The translations under genes were made by a program, and so were the position numbers. DNA of 64,000 nucleotides from an uncultured Elusimicrobium sp. (GTDB lineage: Bacteria; Elusimicrobiota; Elusimicrobia; Elusimicrobiales; Elusimicrobiaceae). The stretch covers positions 1 through 64,000 of the forward strand of contig CADBFX010000007.1 of NCBI GenBank assembly GCA_902794125.1. The letters are read 5' to 3'. Below, piece after piece: positions 52,596 through 60,643 of this stretch. The stretch's first letter is position 1. Each line of letters starts with the position of its first letter. The notes beneath the pieces were generated by a model. The model was not told the DNA's origin. It did not search any database and saw only the letters and a program-made list of their open reading frames with translations.

Positions 52596-54227
52596 ATGAT
52601 TCGCCGTAAAGATTTATATACTTCTTTGGTTGACAGTGCTTTTCGTTTTCCGGATAAAATTGCTTTAGTGGAAGCGGGTACGGGCAAAAAGGTATCTTAC
52701 CATGAACTGTTGATGCAGGTGGACCGTGCCGCCGATATGTTTTTTGAGCACGGTATCCGCAAAGGGGACCGGGTGGGTATTGTACACCGCAATGCAATTG
52801 ATACGGTAGTGGCTAACTATGGGCTTTACAAATTAGGGGCTGTCAGTATCCCGATGAACTTCATGGTTACCAAGCAAGAAGAAATCCAATACATCTTAAA
52901 TAATGCCCAAGCCAAAGCGGTGGTAACGCAAGCGGAATTTATCCGCCATTACGTGAAGGCGTTTCCGAACACTCCTACCATTAAATATATTTTTACGACC
53001 GATGAAATCCCGTCCTCCGCGGCGGATTGCCCGGCCGTTGTGAAATTTTGGGACGCGTTAGAAAAATCTACCGCACATGATGAAACGTCCGCCCCGGCTG
53101 CCGGGTTAGACGACTTGGCATTTATTCTCTACACGTCCGGCACAACGGGTCAACCCAAAGGCGCGATGATTTCCCACGGGAATTTGGCCTCTAACGTTAT
53201 TTCCTGTGCGCAGATTTTTAAAATTAACGATGATGATGTGTTTTTGTGTTTATTGCCCATGTTCCACTCGTTTGCGTGGACGACGTGTGTAGTAATTCCG
53301 TTGTACCTTAACTTAAAAGTAGTCATCGTGGCCAACGTAATGCCGGCCAGTAAATGGTTGGGTGCCATGGGAACAGAACACGTAACACTTATTTTGGCTG
53401 TACCGCAGATTTACGCGGTGCTATCTAAAGAAGCCAAAGGGCTTAAACAACTTTACTTGCGGTTCTGGCCGTTTAAATCGGTGCGGTTTGCCGTATCCGG
53501 TGCGGCTCCTTTAACCCAGGAGATTAAGGACCGTTTTGAAGAAAAAATCGGTGTTCCGATATTGGAAGGTTATGGTTTGACCGAAACGAGCCCGGTAGTA
53601 AGCGTGAATACCGAAGAACTGCAAAAGATTAAATCTGTCGGGCCGGCTTTGCCGGCTGTCAGTACACTAGTGGTGGATGACGAAGGCCACGAAGTGCCGC
53701 GCAACCATGAAGGGGAATTGTGCGTTAAAGGTCCTAACGTGTTCCGCGGGTATTGGGGCAACGAGACCGCTACTAGAGACGCCTTTACCGAAGACGGTTG
53801 GTTTAAAACCGGCGATATTGTGGAAATTGATGACGACGGATTTATTTTTATTAAAGACCGCAAAAAAGACATGATTATTATTAAAGGTCTAAAAGTATTT
53901 TCCGCCCAAGTAGAAGCCACTATTTGCGAATATCCGGCGATTGAAGAATGTGCCATTATTGGCGTGCCGGACGGTCGCGGCGGCGAATTTATTAAACTCT
54001 ACGCCGTTAAAAAGGAAGGGGTGGAACTCAACGAAAAAGAATTTAGAATGTTCCTTAAAACCCACCTGGACAACTATAAACGTCCGCGCGATTTTGAATT
54101 TGTGGAAGCGTTACCCAAAAATGCGCTTCGCAAAGTGTTGAAACGCGAACTACGTAAAGATGCGGTAGCCAAGCTGGCGGCCCGTGTGGCGGCCGGAGGG
54201 GCTTCGGCGGAGGAAAGCCTTGATTAA
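52596..54227 (+). CDS. fadD: Long-chain acyl-CoA synthetase (AMP-forming)
   Basis: ATG 52596 with AAGAGG upstream; a start 150 bases earlier lies in oppC. 543 residues: LAFILYTSGTTGQPKGAMIS (P-loop), GYGLTETSPVVS, GWFKTGDIVEIDDDGFIFI, KDRKKDMIIIKG and a C-terminal PKNALRKVLKREL with the catalytic Lys. It activates fatty acids to acyl-CoA through an acyl-AMP. The C-terminus overlaps the cca start. Confidence 0.9.
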   Translation: MIRRKDLYTSLVDSAFRFPDKIALVEAGTGKKVSYHELLMQVDRAADMFFEHGIRKGDRVGIVHRNAIDTVVANYGLYKLGAVSIPMNFMVTKQEEIQYILNNAQAKAVVTQAEFIRHYVKAFPNTPTIKYIFTTDEIPSSAADCPAVVKFWDALEKSTAHDETSAPAAGLDDLAFILYTSGTTGQPKGAMISHGNLASNVISCAQIFKINDDDVFLCLLPMFHSFAWTTCVVIPLYLNLKVVIVANVMPASKWLGAMGTEHVTLILAVPQIYAVLSKEAKGLKQLYLRFWPFKSVRFAVSGAAPLTQEIKDRFEEKIGVPILEGYGLTETSPVVSVNTEELQKIKSVGPALPAVSTLVVDDEGHEVPRNHEGELCVKGPNVFRGYWGNETATRDAFTEDGWFKTGDIVEIDDDGFIFIKDRKKDMIIIKGLKVFSAQVEATICEYPAIEECAIIGVPDGRGGEFIKLYAVKKEGVELNEKEFRMFLKTHLDNYKRPRDFEFVEALPKNALRKVLKRELRKDAVAKLAARVAAGGASAEESLD

Positions 54228-55728
54228 TTTGGCGCGCGTACTGCACCAGACCGCTCCGCAAGCGTATTATGTGGGGGGGATTGTGCGCAGTAGCCTTTTA
54301 CGGCGCGATTCTACCGATATAGACCTTGCCCTGCCGCCCAAAGACGTAAAAGAAGTGGCGCTTGCCCTTGCCAAAAAATTAAAAGCCGCCGTGTTTGAAA
54401 TGGACGCCGAATTTGGGGTATGGCGGCTGGTTACTCATAAAGAAAAAATTCAAATAGACCTCACGGCTTTTCAAGGCAAAGATTTAAAGGCTGATTTGCT
54501 CCGCCGTGATTTTAGTTTTAATGCGCTGGCGTACCCGGTTTGCGCTTTGCCGGAAATCTCTGTTCAACCTCGCAAAGAAGGCACAGCCCTTATACGTCTT
54601 AAAAAATTAAAAAAAGAAAACATAATAGATTATTCAAACGGGTTTCAAGCCGTCACCGAAAAAATGATTGAAATGAATAATCCGCGTGTGTTTAAAGACG
54701 ATCCTTTGCGGATGTTGCGTGCTTTTCGTTCGGCGGCAGAGTTGGGGTTCACCATTTCGCCCCGTACACTTAAACAAATTAAAAAAGATGCCGCTTTAAT
54801 TTCCAAACCGGCCGGTGAGCGCGTGCGTGAAGAGTTGGAACGCTTGTTTGCTACCTCTAAAGCGTATGAAAATTTGTTATTAATGGATAAATGCGGATTA
54901 CTGACGGCTCTATTCCCGGAACTGGAGCCGCAACGCTCCTGTGCGGAAGTTTATTACGGCCAGGGGGGGGTGCTGAAGCACACGTTGGAAGTGTTCCACC
55001 GGATTGAATATTTGTTGGATCATTTGGATAAGGCATTTGCTAAGTATGCCAAGAAACTATCCTTTGCCACGACGCAAAAACCGCTCTATAAAATGGCAGC
55101 GTTACTTCATGACGTGGCCAAACCCGCTACCGCCAAAGTACAAGGCGACCGATTACGCTTTTTCTATCACGAACAAAAAGGCGCGCGCATGGCCAAGGTG
55201 ATTTTAGAGCGTCTGCATTACAGCCGCGCGGAAATACGGTTAATTTGTGCGATGATTGGCGAGCATTTGCGCCCGAGCAATTTGGCCAGTAACGACGTAA
55301 TTACCGATAAAGGTGCGTATCACTTTTTCCGCGATTTGGGGGAAGCCGCTTTGCCGATGCTCCTTTTATGCTGGGCCGACTATACCAGCTATATTACGGA
55401 CGCTCAATTGCGCCGCGTGCTACCCAAAAGTGCCGAACCCATGATGAGTTTGGCCCAAGCTCAACGCACGGCCAACGTTGGCAAAACGTTGCGGCATTTG
55501 CAAGTGTTATCTTTGCTGTTTAAAAAGTATTTTGACCAACCTAAAAAAATACAACCTACGCGCCTGATTACAGGGCGGGATGTAATGAATGAACTTTCTT
55601 TACCGCCCAGCCCGAAAATTGGCGAAATTTTAGAAGCGGTAGCGGTTGCGCAAGTAGAAGGGAAAGTAACCGATCGGGAAGAAGCCTTGGCTTTTATTAA
55701 AACCTTACAAATAGCGAAGGGAAAATAG
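54220..55728 (+). CDS. cca: CCA-adding/poly(A) polymerase family tRNA nucleotidyltransferase with HD domain
   Basis: TTG 54220 is chosen because GGAGG (54209-54213) lies six bases before it and the start overlaps the fadD stop. 502 residues: YYVGGIVRSSLLRRDSTDID with the GG and DxD catalytic motifs, RRDFSFNALA, DPLRMLRAFR and a central HD domain (ALLHDVAKPATA). It adds or repairs the 3' CCA of tRNA. The tRNA gene just downstream has no encoded CCA, which makes the enzyme essential for it. Confidence 0.87.
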   Translation: MINLARVLHQTAPQAYYVGGIVRSSLLRRDSTDIDLALPPKDVKEVALALAKKLKAAVFEMDAEFGVWRLVTHKEKIQIDLTAFQGKDLKADLLRRDFSFNALAYPVCALPEISVQPRKEGTALIRLKKLKKENIIDYSNGFQAVTEKMIEMNNPRVFKDDPLRMLRAFRSAAELGFTISPRTLKQIKKDAALISKPAGERVREELERLFATSKAYENLLLMDKCGLLTALFPELEPQRSCAEVYYGQGGVLKHTLEVFHRIEYLLDHLDKAFAKYAKKLSFATTQKPLYKMAALLHDVAKPATAKVQGDRLRFFYHEQKGARMAKVILERLHYSRAEIRLICAMIGEHLRPSNLASNDVITDKGAYHFFRDLGEAALPMLLLCWADYTSYITDAQLRRVLPKSAEPMMSLAQAQRTANVGKTLRHLQVLSLLFKKYFDQPKKIQPTRLITGRDVMNELSLPPSPKIGEILEAVAVAQVEGKVTDREEALAFIKTLQIAKGK

Positions 55729-55757
55729 TTGTTCTTCCTGTGAAACTTTGCTACAAT
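55729..55757 (+). promoter_or_regulatory. Promoter of tRNA-Gly
   Basis: TTGTTC (55729-55734), 17 bases, TACAAT (55752-55757), about 26 bases before the tRNA 5' end. Confidence 0.7.
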
Positions 55758-55783
55758 AGTAGAGCAGAGCCAACTTACGTTAT

Positions 55784-55854
55784 GCGGGCGTGGTTCAATG
55801 GTAGAATGGAAGCTTCCCAAGCTTTAGACGAGGGTTCGATTCCCTTCGCCCGCT
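55784..55854 (+). tRNA. tRNA-Gly (anticodon CCC)
   Basis: A 71-base cloverleaf. The acceptor GCGGGCG pairs with CGCCCGC; the D arm is GTTC/GAAT. The anticodon stem is GAAGC/GCTTT with loop TTCCCAA, placing the anticodon CCC at 55816-55818. The T arm is GAGGG/CCCTT with TTCGATT. The discriminator base is T. The 3' CCA is not encoded. A T-run follows immediately and may end transcription. Confidence 0.95.
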
Positions 55855-55872
55855 TTTTTAATCAGGAATATT

Positions 55873-56517
55873 ATGGAAAACGAAAACCTTGATTTTGACG
55901 TAAAACCTACCGGAAATAAAGACCTTTGGTTATTTCTTATCATTATTGATATTGTGGCGTTGTGTGTGTGCGGATTTTTTCTGTATAAACACTTTGCACC
56001 GCAAGTTTTTGCGTGGGCCCGTCCTGCCGCAATAGAACAAGAAGAACAGCCCGCCGCCCAAACGCCGGTTGCTCAACCTGTGGAAGAAACGGTTACCGTT
56101 TCGCAAACAACGGTAGAAGTGGAAGCCCCGGCCCCGGTAACAGTGACTCCGAAAGAAGTTTCCATGGAAGCCGTGCTTGAAAAAGAAACGGCCGAAGCGG
56201 CTGCTGTCCAACCGTTGACCAGTGAAATTCAGCCGGTAGAAGAAAAGAAACAAAGCGTGATCGTGGAAATAAATCCGAAAAGTGCCAATTACCGCAAAGT
56301 GACGTTCCGCTGGTTCGGGGAAGGTAACGACGTGGCGATTGTCAGCGGGTTCACCAATCGCAAACCGCAAGCCCTCAGAAAAGTGGGCGATTATTGGGAA
56401 ACGACCCTGGCGATTGCTCCGGGTTCTTATAAATTTTTGTACATCATTGACGGCGAAAACAAGCAAGACCCATATTCGCCGGAAAAAGACGGTCGTTCCG
56501 TTGTAGAAGTAAAATAA
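55873..56517 (+). CDS. Membrane-anchored protein with CBM48/AMPK-like glycogen-binding domain
   Basis: 214 residues with an AGGAA site. A membrane helix (about 20-38) is followed by a Pro/Ala/Val/Glu-rich linker of about 95 residues. A C-terminal beta domain reads VTFRWFGEGNDVAIVSGFTN, GDYWETTLAIAPGSYKFLYI and DGENKQDPYSPEKDG, the E-set/CBM48 plan of carbohydrate-binding modules in glycogen enzymes and AMPK beta. No enzyme domain is attached. It may tether a partner or sense a glucan at the membrane. Confidence 0.78.
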   Translation: MENENLDFDVKPTGNKDLWLFLIIIDIVALCVCGFFLYKHFAPQVFAWARPAAIEQEEQPAAQTPVAQPVEETVTVSQTTVEVEAPAPVTVTPKEVSMEAVLEKETAEAAAVQPLTSEIQPVEEKKQSVIVEINPKSANYRKVTFRWFGEGNDVAIVSGFTNRKPQALRKVGDYWETTLAIAPGSYKFLYIIDGENKQDPYSPEKDGRSVVEVK

Positions 56518-56540
56518 ATTTAGTTGAAGTTTAAAAGAAA

Positions 56541-56567
56541 AAGAGGGGCCTTTTACAGGTCCCTCTT
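56541..56567 (+). terminator. Terminator-like hairpin
   Basis: AAGAGGGGCC pairs with GGTCCCTCTT (one G-U) around TTTTACA. The T-tail is weak (ATTGATTATT). Confidence 0.65.
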
Positions 56568-56649
56568 ATTGATTATTAGTACAAGAAACGCCGGCTTTTA
56601 TTTTTTTCTGAAATAATATGCCAGTATATTCTATTAAGCAGGAGAAAAC

Positions 56650-57195
56650 ATGTCGTCCCTTATACAATTAGTTAAACAGTTTATATCCGGAAACACGCCG
56701 CGGGGAATTAAGTTTAGAACTGTTTTATCCATCGTCTTAACTTTTTCTGTTCTTATTATAGAAATTCTCGTATATTACATCCATTGGGATTCTATTCCGG
56801 ATATGATTCAATATGATTATGATTTTTCCGGGGTGCCTAATAATATCTGCGAGAAAAAATGTATATTGTATAATCTCCTTCTTCAACTGTTTATTTGTGT
56901 TTTTGTATTTATAGTTAAGTACCTTTCCTACAAAACGAAGCGTGTTCGTCGTATTGTTTATGATGAACACAATAACTTAATTCCAATTATTGATAGACGG
57001 TTCTCTATGTTTGCGTGGGAACTCGCCATGCTTTTTGTGACGACGGAACAAGGTTATATTTTTGCGCTTATTGATATTGTTAAAAATCGTATGTGTGATG
57101 ATGTTGTAACGATGATATTTCTGTTTTGGCTCCTGGTGCTTATCTTTGAATTCCGCTCCGATTTAAAGGTATTAAAAGCTAAAACCGAAAATTGA
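56650..57195 (+). CDS. Small multi-helix membrane protein, possibly DUF1648-like
   Basis: 181 residues with an AGGAG site. Four hydrophobic segments are seen (about 24-42, 75-93, 120-138, 150-168). Between the first two, SIPDMIQYDYDFSGVPN resembles the LPxxIPxHxxxxGxPD motif of DUF1648. AT-rich codon use differs somewhat from its neighbours, which could mean later acquisition. Function unknown. It has its own terminator. Confidence 0.55.
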   Translation: MSSLIQLVKQFISGNTPRGIKFRTVLSIVLTFSVLIIEILVYYIHWDSIPDMIQYDYDFSGVPNNICEKKCILYNLLLQLFICVFVFIVKYLSYKTKRVRRIVYDEHNNLIPIIDRRFSMFAWELAMLFVTTEQGYIFALIDIVKNRMCDDVVTMIFLFWLLVLIFEFRSDLKVLKAKTEN

Positions 57196-57228
57196 AAAAA
57201 GCATAACAATATGTATTGTTATGCTTTT
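57196..57228 (+). terminator. Rho-independent terminator
   Basis: AAAAGCATAACAAT pairs with ATTGTTATGCTTTT around ATGT, a 14-base perfect stem with T-tail directly after the 56650-57195 gene. Confidence 0.92.
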
Positions 57229-57333
57229 AATGTAAAGTTCTGGCATTAGTTGCAACCAATCACTTCCCGGAGTCTAAATTCCCAGGATTAAAACGTCCGC
57301 CATTGTTTAACCTCTTTACGGTGGCGCGGGAAA

Positions 57334-57942
57334 TTAGCAAGTAACGTTTCTTTTAATAATGCTTCGTACGATACCTTCCACGTGGAAAGACGTCTTATCA
57401 GCCACGATGGGGGAGTAATGTGGGTTTTCCGACTGTAAAATAACAGTGTCCCCGTCTTGGTTAAACCGTTTGACGAGCACTTCTCCGTTATTCACGCAAA
57501 CTACCACGTCTTTATTCTGGGGTTGGTGGCTTTGTTCCACAATCAGCCAATCTTTAGGGGCAATCAGGTTCTCCATAGAGTCACCCTTGGCTTCCACCAT
57601 AAACCCTTTGCAAGCCGGGAAGTAAATCATGTTAGGGTCCACCGGTACAATGCGGGTGGGTTGCCCATCCAAAAGGGTCCCTTCCGGGCCGCATTTAGCC
57701 ATGCCGTACATCTTTAAATATACCACATTGCGTTCCGGGTCTTTTAAAATGATGTAATCACGAGGGTTGGCCGGGTTGCGCTTTAGATACCCTTTCTTTT
57801 CCAGTTGTTTAATGTGGTGAAATACCACGCTTTTGGCACTCACATTTAAGCGATCTGCTAGTTCTTCCATGGTCAGCGGGTCGCTGATATTTGTCTTTAA
57901 AATTTCCAATAATTCCAGCTGTTTTTGGTGAAGCGCTTTCAT
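57334..57942 (-). CDS. lexA: LexA-like S24-family transcriptional repressor
   Basis: 202 residues with GAGG before ATG. Residues 1-68 are a winged helix-turn-helix (MEELADRLNVSAKSVVFHHI). Residues about 80-195 are a LexA/UmuD self-cleavage domain. The cleavage site reads AKCG, so the bond would be Cys-Gly as in UmuD rather than Ala-Gly; the catalytic Ser is in GDSMENLI and Lys in VLVKRF. It likely controls a DNA-damage regulon. Three copies of a 10-bp repeat upstream suggest autoregulation. Confidence 0.85.
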   Translation of the reverse strand: MKALHQKQLELLEILKTNISDPLTMEELADRLNVSAKSVVFHHIKQLEKKGYLKRNPANPRDYIILKDPERNVVYLKMYGMAKCGPEGTLLDGQPTRIVPVDPNMIYFPACKGFMVEAKGDSMENLIAPKDWLIVEQSHQPQNKDVVVCVNNGEVLVKRFNQDGDTVILQSENPHYSPIVADKTSFHVEGIVRSIIKRNVTC

Positions 57943-57966
57943 AACACACCTCTTTTTAATTTTTTG

Positions 57967-57988
57967 TTGTTCTATATATTGTTCTATA
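57967..57988 (-). promoter_or_regulatory. Tandem putative LexA-like operators
   Basis: Plus strand TTGTTCTATA at 57967-57976 and again at 57979-57988, period 12. On the coding strand these are TATAGAACAA repeats about 25-46 bases before ATG, in the leader or promoter of the repressor. Confidence 0.55.
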
Positions 57989-58065
57989 AAATTTAAATAA
58001 AAAAGTAAAGTAAAATTTAAAAGTACTTAAAAAATAAGTATTTTTAAATTTAAGGAAATTATATT

Positions 58066-58075
58066 TTGTTCTATA
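58066..58075 (-). promoter_or_regulatory. Third putative operator copy and nearby -10 box
   Basis: A third exact TTGTTCTATA. On the minus strand it lies immediately before TATAAT (58063-58058), so a bound repressor would block that promoter. Confidence 0.5.
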
Positions 58076-58093
58076 TTTTTATTTTTTGGCAAT

Positions 58094-58121
58094 AAAAAAG
58101 CCCCGGTTTCCCGGGGCTTTT
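58094..58121 (-). terminator. Terminator of the cdd-gal operon
   Basis: AAAAAGCCCCGG pairs with CCGGGGCTTTT around TTTC; A-run on the plus strand gives the T-tail for minus-strand transcripts. Confidence 0.92.
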
Positions 58122-58132
58122 AGAGCTCTAAA

Positions 58133-59638
58133 TTACAGCTTTTTGATAAACCGCAAGAAGGCTTCTTGGCCTGCCGGAGTACGTTTATAAACGCCAGCAT
58201 ATTCCAGCACTTGGGCAAACACATGGCCTACTTCCGCTTGTAAAATAGCCGTGGCATTTTTAGCGGTAAAGGTATGCTTCTTAAGCAAAGTTTCGGCCCA
58301 ATCGGCATGTTTGGCCAACGTTTCGTTTTTGCGCAGGCCCTTAATATCCTTACGGATAAGGTATCCTTCCAATTCTTGTAGTTCTTTGGCTAACCGGGCC
58401 GGGAGTACCGCCAGACCCATTACTTCAATGAGCCCGATATTCTCCTTTTTAATATGGTGCACTTCCGCGTGCGGGTGGAAAATACCGAGTGGGAATTCTG
58501 CTGTGGTACGGTTGTTGCGCAGCACAATATCCAGTTCAAATAATTTACCGCGGCGCCGGGCAATCGGCGTGACGGTGTTGTGGGGCGTATCGCCCGTTTT
58601 AGATAGGATATCTGCTTTCGGATCGTTATAGTTGCGCCATTTTTTGAGGATATAATCCCCGGCTTCAATTAAATCTTTTTTAGAGCCGTTTAGACGGATG
58701 ACACTCATCGGCCATTTTACGATACCCGCTTTTACGTGCGGGAATTTAGCCAGTTTAAAGGGCGTTTCTATAGGAGCTTTGGCCATCGCAAAGGTGTAAC
58801 GCCCGCCTTGAAAATGGTCATGCGTTAAAATAGAACCGCCGACAATCGGCAAATCGGCATTGGACCCAATGAAATAGTGCGGCAAGATGTCAACAAAGTT
58901 GAGCAGCCGCGCGAAACTTTTTTTAGTAAGTTTCATGGGTTCGTGGTGTGCCGATAGACAAATACAGTGTTCGTTGTAGTACACGTATGGCGAGTATTGC
59001 AGATACCATGGGTCTTTATCTTTGAGCAAATCTAACGGAACGAGCCGTAAATTCTGGCGGGCCGGGTGGTTAATACGTCCGGCGTAACCCTCATTTTCTT
59101 TGCACAGCAGACACTTGGGATAAGAAGCGGCCTTCATTTTTAAGGCGGCGGCAATATCTTTGGGGTCTTTTTCGGGTTTAGACATATTAATCGTAATGTC
59201 TAACAGACCATATTTAGTACGGGCCTTCCAAATTTTATTTTTTGCCACGCGTTCCGTGCGGATATAATCCAAGGCGCGGGCGTCATGATAAAATTTGTCC
59301 GTCGCTTTTTTAGGAGATTTCTTGTACAAGGCAAAAAAATCATTTGTTACGTACGAGGGCTGGCCCGCAAATACGCCCATGAGTTGGGTGTCAAATAAAT
59401 CACGCATGGTGACGGTGTCCGGTGAGATAAGGCCTTGTTTGGCGGCGAAGTCGCAGATGTTTTTCAAGATTTCACACGGATACTCGGGCGATTTTCCCTT
59501 AAAGCCGCTGGGAGTGTAATCGGATAGGTGCAGTAACGTAAGCAATTGATTGACGGCCCAATCTTTGTCCCGCGCGGAGAGTAATTTTTGGGCCACGCCG
59601 TAGGCGACTAGTTGGTCAATAAGTAAATTAATATCCAT
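58133..59638 (-). CDS. galT: UDP-glucose--hexose-1-phosphate uridylyltransferase (GalT, class II)
   Basis: 501 residues, the length of the Firmicutes-type class rather than the roughly 350 of the E. coli type. SILTHDHFQGGRYTFAMAKA holds the catalytic His region, and CLLCKENEGYAGRINHPARQ and HEPMKLTKKSFARLLNFVD are class II hallmarks. It converts galactose-1-phosphate and UDP-glucose to glucose-1-phosphate and UDP-galactose. AAGGAG precedes ATG. It is the last gene of the operon. Confidence 0.92.
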   Translation of the reverse strand: MDINLLIDQLVAYGVAQKLLSARDKDWAVNQLLTLLHLSDYTPSGFKGKSPEYPCEILKNICDFAAKQGLISPDTVTMRDLFDTQLMGVFAGQPSYVTNDFFALYKKSPKKATDKFYHDARALDYIRTERVAKNKIWKARTKYGLLDITINMSKPEKDPKDIAAALKMKAASYPKCLLCKENEGYAGRINHPARQNLRLVPLDLLKDKDPWYLQYSPYVYYNEHCICLSAHHEPMKLTKKSFARLLNFVDILPHYFIGSNADLPIVGGSILTHDHFQGGRYTFAMAKAPIETPFKLAKFPHVKAGIVKWPMSVIRLNGSKKDLIEAGDYILKKWRNYNDPKADILSKTGDTPHNTVTPIARRRGKLFELDIVLRNNRTTAEFPLGIFHPHAEVHHIKKENIGLIEVMGLAVLPARLAKELQELEGYLIRKDIKGLRKNETLAKHADWAETLLKKHTFTAKNATAILQAEVGHVFAQVLEYAGVYKRTPAGQEAFLRFIKKL

Positions 59639-59647
59639 AATTTCTCC

Positions 59648-60622
59648 TTAGTATTTACGGTGTTGTTCCCAGTTCCAAGCTGTTTCAATAATACGGGTTA
59701 GATTATATTCCGGTTTCCAGCCCAACACTTGTTGTGCTTTGGTGCTATCGGCCACTAAAACTGCCGGGTCACCGGGGCGGCGGGGGGCTACTTCGGCCTT
59801 AAAGTTAATGCCGGTAATTTTGCGGGCTTCATCCACCAGTTCTTTGACGGAAAAACCGCTGCCGCTTCCTAAATTGAAGCGTTCGCTGACATTATCTTTG
59901 GCCATTTTCTCCAACGCCAAAATGTGTGCGCGGGCCAAATCGTTGACGTGAATATAGTCGCGCACGCAGGTCCCGTCGGGGGTGGGGTAGTCGTTGCCGA
60001 ACATTTTGATGCTGGGGCGTTTACCGGCAGCGGCTTGCAACACGATCGGAATTAAATGGGATTCCGGATTATGCGATTCGCCGATTTCGCCGGAATCGTC
60101 GGCACCGCTGGCGTTAAAGTAACGAAGGGCGGTGGCTTTTAAGCCGTAGGCCACATCAAAATCTGCAAGCATTTTTTCTACCATCAGTTTCGTATTACCG
60201 TAGGGGTTAATGGGCAATTGCGGATGCTGTTCGTTGATGGTGGGTTTAACAGGTTCGCCAAAGGTAGCCGCCGTGGAAGAAAATACAAAATAATGAATAT
60301 TGTTTTCTACCATGGCATCTAATAAATCGAGCACTTTGGCCACGTTATTGTGATAGTATTTAGACGGCTCTTTCACGCTTTCGCCCACTTCGGCAAAGGC
60401 GGCAAAGTGCATCACGGCTTCAATATTATATTTTTTAAAAGTTTCGGCTAGGCGGGCTTTATCTCCCAAGTCGGCCAGTTCAAACGGGTAGCCTTGCACG
60501 GCCTCTTTATGGCCTTTGGATAAATTATCCAGCACGACGGGATTATATCCTTTTGCGGCTAACATCCGAACGGTGTGAGAACCGATATATCCGGCTCCGC
60601 CAATAACTAAAATATTTTTCAT
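59648..60622 (-). CDS. galE: UDP-glucose 4-epimerase
   Basis: 324 residues. GGAGYIGSHTVRML is the NAD-binding Rossmann motif, NPYGNTKLMVEKML carries the catalytic YxxxK, and ALRYFNASGAD plus GTCVRDYIHVNDLA are typical GalE segments. It interconverts UDP-galactose and UDP-glucose. It lies nine bases before galT and 21 after galK. Confidence 0.94.
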   Translation of the reverse strand: MKNILVIGGAGYIGSHTVRMLAAKGYNPVVLDNLSKGHKEAVQGYPFELADLGDKARLAETFKKYNIEAVMHFAAFAEVGESVKEPSKYYHNNVAKVLDLLDAMVENNIHYFVFSSTAATFGEPVKPTINEQHPQLPINPYGNTKLMVEKMLADFDVAYGLKATALRYFNASGADDSGEIGESHNPESHLIPIVLQAAAGKRPSIKMFGNDYPTPDGTCVRDYIHVNDLARAHILALEKMAKDNVSERFNLGSGSGFSVKELVDEARKITGINFKAEVAPRRPGDPAVLVADSTKAQQVLGWKPEYNLTRIIETAWNWEQHRKY

Positions 60623-60643
60623 TTTTATTTTCTCCTTTAAAAG

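Noticed and set aside
55930-56466. Minus-strand open frame of 178 codons over the CBM48-like gene
   Set aside because: It is a shadow of the Ala/Pro/Glu-rich linker; the plus-strand gene has a ribosome site, helix and recognisable domain.
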